This document shows positions 57,301 through 64,000 of a DNA stretch of 64,000 nt, one piece after another. Position numbers and translations under genes: made by a program. The notes under the pieces were generated by a model. That model made no database searches and was not told the DNA's origin. It worked only from the letters and a program-made list of their open reading frames with translations. The stretch covers positions 258,513,730-258,577,729 of the forward strand of contig NC_133666.1 of the NCBI RefSeq assembly GCF_037893015.1. Direction: 5' to 3'. How positions within the stretch are numbered: the stretch's first letter is position 1; each line of letters starts with the position of its first letter. This DNA comes from Macrotis lagotis (lineage: Eukaryota; Chordata; Mammalia; Peramelemorphia; Peramelidae).

Positions 57301-58518
57301 TTATAACAACTGTTAGGTTTTGTGTAACCACAACATTTGGTAGTTTTTACTTATAAGATTCTTGTTAAAAGATAGTTTCTGCTCCTTTGTAATTTAAAAA
57401 TTCCCAGATATATGATTTTTCATTAACTTTGCTACTGAGTTTTGCCCAGAGGCTTGCCCAGAAAGGCAGGTTTCTTTCAGATGCATCACACATCTCAATA
57501 CACAACATATATTTGAATCAGGGAGCAGAATGGAAAAAAATAATCTAAATCAATGTTGTTTTAAAATTATTCAGTAGCAGTTTCCAAATGTAGCTAGCAA
57601 AATTTTTTAACCAGTGGAAATTAGCACACTCCAAAGTCTGAATTTTATAGAAGAAAGCTATTGCTCCTTATCTACAATTTGGTATGCCTTTCCAGCATTC
57701 TACTCTAAATTACTGCAATGTAATTAATGTAACTGAAATGAAAGATTTAAAAGATTCTAATTGCTATGAAGACTTGGTGTACTTGCCTTACTTCCCTGTT
57801 TCAGCTGGATTTATAAATATAGTGAATGAATGCCTTCTGATGCAATGGAGAACAGATAGGCTGTCAAATATTAAGAACCATGGAGTCATCGTATAGATCA
57901 CACCATCTGGCACAAATGAAACTTGGCAGTGAGAAGTTTGGAAGAAGCAGTTGGTTGGAAAATTTCTTTCTTTTTTCTTTTCTTTTTCCTCTTCTGTTCC
58001 TTTTTCTCCCTCTTCTTAATTGCTACCTACTAACATATCTTTTTAATGAAGTTACATGGAAGAGATGAGGAAAAGATACAATTACAGAACTCAAAAATTC
58101 TTTTTGTCGCTTTATACAAAAATTGTTCCATTCCCTTCCCATCCCTGCTCCCAAGTAATTTAGACATCCATGGAGTGGTCAGCATTCTGTATACTTCAGC
58201 CCTCTGGATATCTCATCTGCCTTTTAATACTGAGGCTATCCAAGTTCAACTGTACTGAATGGATTCTTCCCTAAGACATTCCCATATTCTCTGTGCTAAT
58301 TGTACTACAGTTTAAGAGTTTTTGACATCAAAACTATAATAAAACTAATTCCAGGTTATATGTTATATTTAATTCCCTGTATAAACCTTGAAGACATTAA
58401 GATTCTGAAGAACCTTTGGTTTTTTCCATTATTAGCATTTTTTATAAAAATTATTATATATTTATTTCCAATCTTTGAAATGTATGCATCTTCCCATGTT
58501 ACTCTTCAATTGTATTTC
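57301..58518. other. Unique sequence, nothing recognised
   Basis: Several short plus-strand frames (57684-57896, 57880-58068, 58046-58258) have no recognisable domain, codon bias or splice context. I treat them as chance frames. Confidence 0.4.
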
Positions 58519-58532
58519 AAAATGTACAGTGG

Positions 58533-58681
58533 TAGGGGCAGCTAGGTGTCATAGTGGATAGAGTACTGGCCATGGAGTCAGGAGGACCTCAGTTCAAATC
58601 CAACCTCAGACACTTAATAATTACTTAGCTGTGTGACCTTGGAGAAGTCACTTACATTGCCTTGCAATAAAAACCAAAAAA
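58533..58681 (+). mobile_element. SINE1/MAR-type SINE with TSD
   Basis: Full-length copy from 'ggggcagctaggtgtcatag' to an A-rich end, lacking the 'aacccc' of the tail. Exact 14-bp TSD 'aaaatgtacagtgg' at 58519-58532 and 58682-58695. Confidence 0.96.
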
Positions 58682-58695
58682 AAAATGTACAGTGG

Positions 58696-58999
58696 ACACT
58701 GCTCTTTTCATCAGGGATATTTTGAAATTATCTATTTCATTGAAGACTCTTTTAACCTTAAAGAATTATATTGTTTACTAGTTATTTTAGTTATTTATTA
58801 TACATAGTTTTCATATATTATGTATTTTCATATATGATACATATTTTCATATATACTACAACTATATTTCTATCTCTATCTCTATAGATCTACATCTATC
58901 ATTTATCTAGCTAGATAGTTATGGTACTACCAGTATAATCTATTTTCACTCTGCCCTAAGGCAACTTTATTTCTCATTTATCTTTACATGATATCAAGG
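58696..58999. other. AT-rich sequence with TCTA repeats
   Basis: Includes 'ctatctctatctctatagat' near 58868-58890. May be the degenerate continuation of the L1 fragment to its right; not resolved. Confidence 0.35.
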
Positions 59000-60222
59000 T
59001 TTGTTTGTTTAATTAAAGTATAGCTTCCAGATAGTCCGATGATTCTTACAGTTTTCTTTGGTCCTTTATTTTGAATGAAAATGAAATTTATTTTCTTTTG
59101 GGTTTTTCAGACTTTTGCTTTTCTTCTATTAGTGCATACTGTCATGTAGAATAAGATTTTTATTTCATCTATTTCATGTAATCTATAACATAGACAATAT
59201 TTTATACCTTATTCTGCTCTCTTCTAGAACTCAGTTCATTTATGTCATTTTATAATTATTTTAAAAGCTACTTTTGTTGAGATTTTGATTTCATATATTA
59301 AGACATTATTCTCTTCTTCTGAATTTAGATCTTGGGTAACTCTGGATTGAAAAGAATTCTTTGCCCTGGTAGGAGTACCTGGGTTCAAATCGGAGCTCAG
59401 ACACTTAATAATTACCTAGCTGTGTGGCCTTGGGCAAGCCACTTAACCTCATTTGCCTTGCAAAATCTAAAAAAATAATAACAATAATAGTTCTTTGTCT
59501 TTAGTGTTTTCTTGTATTTGCCCATTTTTCCAATATTGTTTCCTGAATGAAAACTTTGTATTAGATCCAAGCACAGTGGCAATTTCAGAAGGACAAGGAA
59601 TCCTTCTTGGTCAATGTTTTTTCCTGCTCGGCATTATTTGGGATTTTTCCACTACTTCTTCCAAGTACTATTCTTTGTGTTCAAGGGTCTTAGGTCAGAC
59701 AGCTGAAGATTTATGGACCTTTGGATATATCCTGGTCTTAGTCTGGTCTCTGAAGTAATCTGATCATTGCCTTCTTGGTTTGAGTTTTGCAGTTTCTTTA
59801 CCCTGACAGAGTTACACAGATGTAGAATCTATATAACTGACTTATCCTGGTTCTTCCTCTGATCCAAGGTATATCTCTTCAGTATCAGAGTTCTTTGGTT
59901 ACCTTTAGTCCACAAGATGAGAGACTTCCACTGACTGAACTTCCAGACTAGTCTTTTCTGACTAGGATATTTCATTAGACCCTAAGGATATGCACACCAC
60001 TAGACTTTAGATTTCCCTGGATCACCCCGTAATTTTTTGAGATCAGACTTTGCCCAGTGCTTACATATTTCTGGCTATCACTCTTCTATGTGCTCATCGT
60101 ATTTTCTTCTCAGATTTCTTAAATAATTAACTTGGTGTAACCCCCCCTCCCCTTTTTCATGTTTGCTGGACTAGTGAGAGCTTGACTTTTCTGCAACAAC
60201 TCCCAGCCATCTTGAGTATTTC
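59000..60222 (-). mobile_element. L1 5' UTR and ORF1 N-terminal fragment, old
   Basis: On the minus strand it begins at the complement of 'cccagccatcttgagtattt' (60206-60225), an L1-type 'caagatggct' start. The 5' UTR continues to about 59500, then the coiled-coil part of ORF1, breaking off in the RRM at 'agatagtccgatgattctta' (59030). The same 'tagtccgatgattc' marks the RRM in L1 C (42459-42472). The rest of the L1 is absent. A SINE lies inside it. Confidence 0.6.
59364..59490 (+). mobile_element. 5'-truncated WSINE/MAR-type SINE
   Basis: Starts inside the head at 'ccctggtaggagtacctggg' and continues normally to 'catttgccttgcaaaatcta' plus A/T-rich end. The short direct repeat 'ttctttg' at 59357-59363 and 59491-59497 may be the TSD. 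Confidence 0.88.
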
Positions 60223-60524
60223 TCAAATATTTAATCTTAAAGGATTTTTAAGATGTAAAATCTTATAAGGTTTAAAAGTCAATAAACAATTGTTTTACCT
60301 TGTCCATTGTAATTTGTACAAAATATAGAAGGTGTCTTTTCATAGAAAATAACAATTTAATTTTACAGAGTTTTATGTTCCTACAGTAAACTTGCTTTCT
60401 CTCATTAATCAAAATTTCTAATAACTGCCACTATTATTTTACTGTACAATGATAATTCATGTTCATAATGATGACTCTGAGCCACTATAAAGTACCTTCT
60501 TTATCATCATAATAAGATTATTCT

Positions 60525-60765
60525 GGGAGCAGCTATGTCGTACATGGATAGATTGCAGAGTCTGAAGTTAGGATGACCTGAAATCAAACTCTGTCTCAGA
60601 TACTTACAAGTTGTATGACCCTAAGTTAATCACCTAACTCCATTTGCCTCAGTATCTAGAAAATGGGCTAGAAAAGAAAATGGCAAACCATTTCAGCATC
60701 TTTGCCACGAAAATTCAAATTGGAACATGAGGAGTCAGACACAACTGAAGCAACTGAAAAGCCAC
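60525..60765 (+). mobile_element. THER1-type CORE-SINE
   Basis: Sense copy: 'gggagcagctatgtcgtaca', 'ctgaagttaggatgacctga', 'agttgtatgaccctaagtta', 'ctccatttgcctcagtatct', 'atggcaaaccatttcagcat', 'gaggagtcagacacaactga'. Confidence 0.88.
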
Positions 60766-61094
60766 AAAGTTAAATTCATTCAACATTGAATTGGATCCTA
60801 AATCTTTGAACATTAGTAATCCACTGTATGGCTTGCAACACAGTACATATGGTAATGCTATTAATTCTGATATTTTATTGGTGAGAATATATTAACGCAT
60901 TCCAAGAATGAAGTCAGGGCAGCTTCCCTGTCCTCCTCCCCCTCTAATCACTATTCCCTTTGCACAGTCTAATAGTTAAGAAAAATTGCTACATGTATTA
61001 TAAATTAATGTTTGCTTGGTTAAACAAGAGTCCTAATGTTTGACCTTGGCCTGTTTGAAGGACCTCAGATGTGGCATTCCTTATTTTTTGGCTA

Positions 61095-61320
61095 GGGTAC
61101 ATAATACTTAAGAGTTGTGGGTCTGAAATCAGGAAAACCCATGTTCAAATACCTCAGAGATTTATTGCCTGATGCAAGCAAGTTTCAACATCTGCTTCAG
61201 TTTCATCTATAAAATGGAAATAATAAGATCATCAACTCAGGATTGTTGTGAGAATCGAAAAACATCACATATGTAATGTTTTGTGAAATTTAAAGTATAA
61301 ATGTTTACTACTCTTATTAT
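61095..61320 (+). mobile_element. CORE-SINE/MIR with L2-like tail
   Basis: 'gtgggtctgaaatcaggaaa', 'agtttcatctataaaatgga', 'aggattgttgtgagaatcga' and 'gtataaatgtttactactct' follow the same plan as 2290-2520. Confidence 0.7.
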
Positions 61321-61375
61321 GATCCCATGCAATATTTACCTCATCATTCTCTACAGTTGTCAAACTATGGTAAAA

Positions 61376-61676
61376 TAGGGCACCAGCTCTGGAGTCAGGA
61401 GTACCAGGATTCAAATCTGGTCTCAGACACTTGACCTAGACTAGCTATGTGCATAAGCATGTCATTGTCTCACATCCAGGGCTACCTCCAGTTGCCCTGA
61501 TCCATATTTTGCCATTACACCCAGATGTCTTCAGAGGAGAAAGTGAAGCTAGTGACTTAGACCCACCCTCACTAAAATCCAATTCATATGTATGTCATGG
61601 CATCACTTCTTCTGATGTTATGGACTTCTTGCAGAATGAAGGACAAATATCATCATCATTATCATCATCATCATCA
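61376..61676 (+). mobile_element. MAR1-type SINE with (ATC)n tail
   Basis: Head 'gggcaccagctctggagtca', body 'cagttgccctgatccatatt', 'cccagatgtcttcagaggag' and 'tccaattcatatgtatgtca', RTE-like tail 'tgatgttatggacttcttgc', 'gaatgaaggacaaat', then about ten ATC units. The tail parallels the RTE 3' end at 14629-14670. Confidence 0.88.
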
Positions 61677-61679
61677 GTG

Positions 61680-62230
61680 TAGTATGTGGAAATGACTTGA
61701 TCCATTTATGAATGAATGAATCAGTATAGTTGAATGAATAAATCATTCCTGAGTTGCTTTCTGTTGTTTTTTTGTTTTGTAGTTTTTCTATGCATTTTTA
61801 AGTAGTGTGAGCTGAACCACAATATGTGCCTCTCATCATTGACATTCTAAACTCATAGGAGGCTATTGAAACTATATTATTATCCATGTTTAATGTCAAT
61901 GAAATGTCAGAGAAATAGCCCAGGAGCAGAACTAGGGTAAGTCTTGTTTCCAGGCTTTCTCCTATCACAAAGGAACAGTGTGACTTTGAGCAAATCATGA
62001 TGTCATATTTGAATAGTACTTTAAAATTTGCAAACAATCTTTTCATTCAATAACTCTTCAGCTAAATGATGTAAGCATATTATAGTTAAAAGTGCTGAGG
62101 CTTAAAGGTGAAAAAACTGCCCCAAATTCATATAGTTAGGAATTGAAGCCCCTTCCTCAATAATAAAATGAATAATTATAATTGCACCATTCTACATTAT
62201 AGACTAATTTCGAAGAAAGAGCTTTGAAAG
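61680..62230. other. Unique sequence, nothing secure
   Basis: 'gaatgaatgaatcag' near 61710 suggests a small LINE-type tail; nothing else is recognised. Confidence 0.35.
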
Positions 62231-62238
62231 TCAAGGAT

Positions 62239-62299
<61 letters not shown>

Positions 62300-62300
62300 A
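62231..62300. repeat. (TA)n microsatellite
   Basis: About 60 bp of TA with a single break. Confidence 0.95.
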
Positions 62301-62639
62301 TAGTTTGTTTTTATTGCTGCCAATGTCCTAGTGATTAAAAAAAGTTTAAGGATTAGGGAGCTCATGTGTACAATTAGCTTATTAGAGCTAACCACCTGCT
62401 TTCCCTTACTGCTTCATACAAACACCATCTGGAGTATATCCTGTATTTTTGCAACATCCTATAATGAATTCTTTGTTTAGCAGAAGAAGAGGTCTGGGCC
62501 TATGATTTTACTGATGCATGGTTGCCTTTCAACAAGAAAACTCCCTTGACCAAGCAGCTCAGTAGCAGATCTTCAATTTGTAGATTTAAAAAGTGCCTTA
62601 GGGAACTAAAAAGACTATTTAGGACACTATCATCCCATC

Positions 62640-63000
62640 AGGCCTTGAAGGACTCACTCATTCCATCAGTGCAACAATCGGAAACAATTTTGGGGCTGTC
62701 TGCAAAGGATAATGCCATCTGTACCCGGATAAAGAGCCATGGAGTTTGAACAAAGTTCAAGGACTATTCCCTTTAATTTAGATAAAAACAAGATATCTTA
62801 TTGTCTGATCTTTTTATCTCTTAGACTTTTTATCTCTTCCTTAAGGATATGATTTCTCTCTCATCACAATTTGGATCAATGTACAACACGGAAACAAAGT
62901 AAAGACTTACAGATTGCTTTCAGTTGGGGGGGTGGGGAGAGGGAAGTAAGATTGGGGGAAAATTGTAACACTCAAATAATATCTTTAATAAAAAAAGAAA
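62640..63000 (+). mobile_element. 5'-truncated L1 3' end
   Basis: 'gccttgaaggactcactcat', 'tccatcagtgcaacaatcgg', 'gataatgccatctgtacccg', 'ggatatgatttctctctcat', a G-rich run and 'aaaattgtaacactc' are the L1 3' UTR in order, ending in an A-rich tail. Same family as the tail of L1 B. Confidence 0.88.
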
Positions 63001-64000
63001 AAAGAAAGTTCATTATCCATATGTGCATTTAAAAGAAGCTAAATAGATAATTTTTTCAGAAAAACATTATTTAATATACAGAAACATTTTTCATTGACAC
63101 CATTAAATTGGGAATATTTCAATAGAATAATATTTATGTATTTGTTTGTTTGTTTTTTATTTATAAAATATTTGCAGTACCTAATTGACAGGTTTTTCAT
63201 TTACCCATTGTAAATGAGTAACTTAGAACCTTTTAAGTTAGAAGGAGATAATATCCCAGGAAATTTAAGTGGTTAAGTAGGAATATTTAAAACAATTTTA
63301 CTTTCTTCCTTTCAGATCTAGTCATGGAAACAGGTTACAGCAGTAATAACAATTATGTGGAAGAGAATAAGATGAGGAAAGCAACTTTAAAAGACTTTTA
63401 AATATTCCTGTTAAATCACAAAAAGCCTGATATAGGGCATGGTTCAATGAATTATTTTATCAATGCTAGATGTGATGCAGTTGAAAAAAATGAAAAGTAA
63501 ATTATTTTTCTACCTCATTACCTTGTTGCCAAATATTGTTTGTAGTCCTAAATTTCCAGATCTTTTTACACAATATGTATTCCAATCAAATGAACATTTT
63601 GAATTTTATTCTGTATCCATGTACAAAGCTATACATTTTATTTCTAGTTTTTCATATTACAGTTAGCCCTTCCAGAGTGTAACTTTCTTCATAGCTGTTT
63701 GATACATTATGGATCAGCATAAGAAATTAAAAAGGGAATTTTGAGGGAATTTTGTGGAAGATGCAGACAATGCCCAAATACCAACAGATGAGATAAAAAA
63801 GTTTAGAAACTCAGAAATGAATAATATATATGTATATTATTATATAATATCTAGATATTTTATATTTTAATAATGTAAAATCCCCACAAAAGGAGAGAAA
63901 AAAATCAGGCTTCCTGTCTGGTACAAAGGAAGGGCCAAAGTAATTTTATATTAATATTCCAGATCATGAAGCTACTATACCCTTAACCATCACAATTTGA
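63001..64000. other. AT-rich unique sequence, nothing recognised
   Basis: One 67-codon frame (63463-63666) without recognisable content, and a TA-rich patch near 63820-63870. Confidence 0.4.

Noticed and set aside
57684..57896. 70-codon frame with a non-repetitive composition
   Set aside because: No homology recognised, no splice sites or start context that stand out; kept as unassigned sequence.
59495..59758. 87-codon plus-strand frame starting in a cysteine-rich segment
   Set aside because: It lies antisense to an L1 5' UTR; shadow frame.
62461..62560. Possible splice acceptor and short exon ('tttgtttagcag' followed by an open stretch)
   Set aside because: No clear donor, frame is short, and an L1 3' fragment begins about 80 bp downstream; not enough support.

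Overview
The window looks like AT-rich, non-coding mammalian nuclear DNA, most likely from an Australian marsupial. The evidence is the repeat content: many short tRNA-derived SINEs ending in a 'ttgccttgcaaaaacctaaaa'-type tail (the WSINE1/MAR style of Australidelphia), MAR1-type SINEs with an RTE-like 3' tail, THER1/MIR-type CORE-SINEs, an RTE (BovB-like) LINE, and several near full-length marsupial L1s. The species assignment comes from recalled repeat families, not from a search. I found no secure host protein-coding gene. Almost every long reading frame is a decayed piece of a retrotransposon.

Layout. 1-18 kb: scattered SINEs, L1 3' ends, L2 remnants, dinucleotide arrays, a broken gammaretrovirus-like integrase/env remnant (4.6-5.7 kb), a possible minus-strand exon (10.56-10.90 kb) and a 5'-truncated RTE reverse transcriptase (12.6-14.7 kb). 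18.15-35.3 kb: one composite block. L1 'A' (+) is bounded by an exact 14-bp target-site duplication (TSD). It was split by a second near full-length L1 'B' (+), by a HAL1-like ORF1-only element, and by three SINEs. L1 B carries a U6-snRNA/mRNA chimeric retropseudogene with an exact 15-bp TSD. The HAL1-like element contains an L1 3' fragment and an unusually substituted SINE. 36.3-43.5 kb: L1 'C' (-), full length, with an 11-bp TSD. 44.4-51.1 kb: L1 'D' (-), near full length, with a degenerate TSD. 51-64 kb: mostly old single-copy sequence with scattered SINEs, an L1 ORF1/5'UTR piece (59.0-60.2 kb, -), and L1 3' fragments.

A and C belong to one L1 family (shared ORF1 start and long inter-ORF spacer). 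B and D belong to another (shared 5' UTR and ORF1 coiled coil). All ORF2s are broken by stops and frameshifts, and only B keeps the F-A-D-D catalytic box. Nothing suggests a working multi-gene system. The interest lies in the insertion history: nested insertions that can be ordered in time, a chimeric U6 retrocopy, an A-to-G-rich SINE, and short tandem duplications inside L1 spacers. Boundaries without a quoted TSD are accurate to about 10-50 bp.
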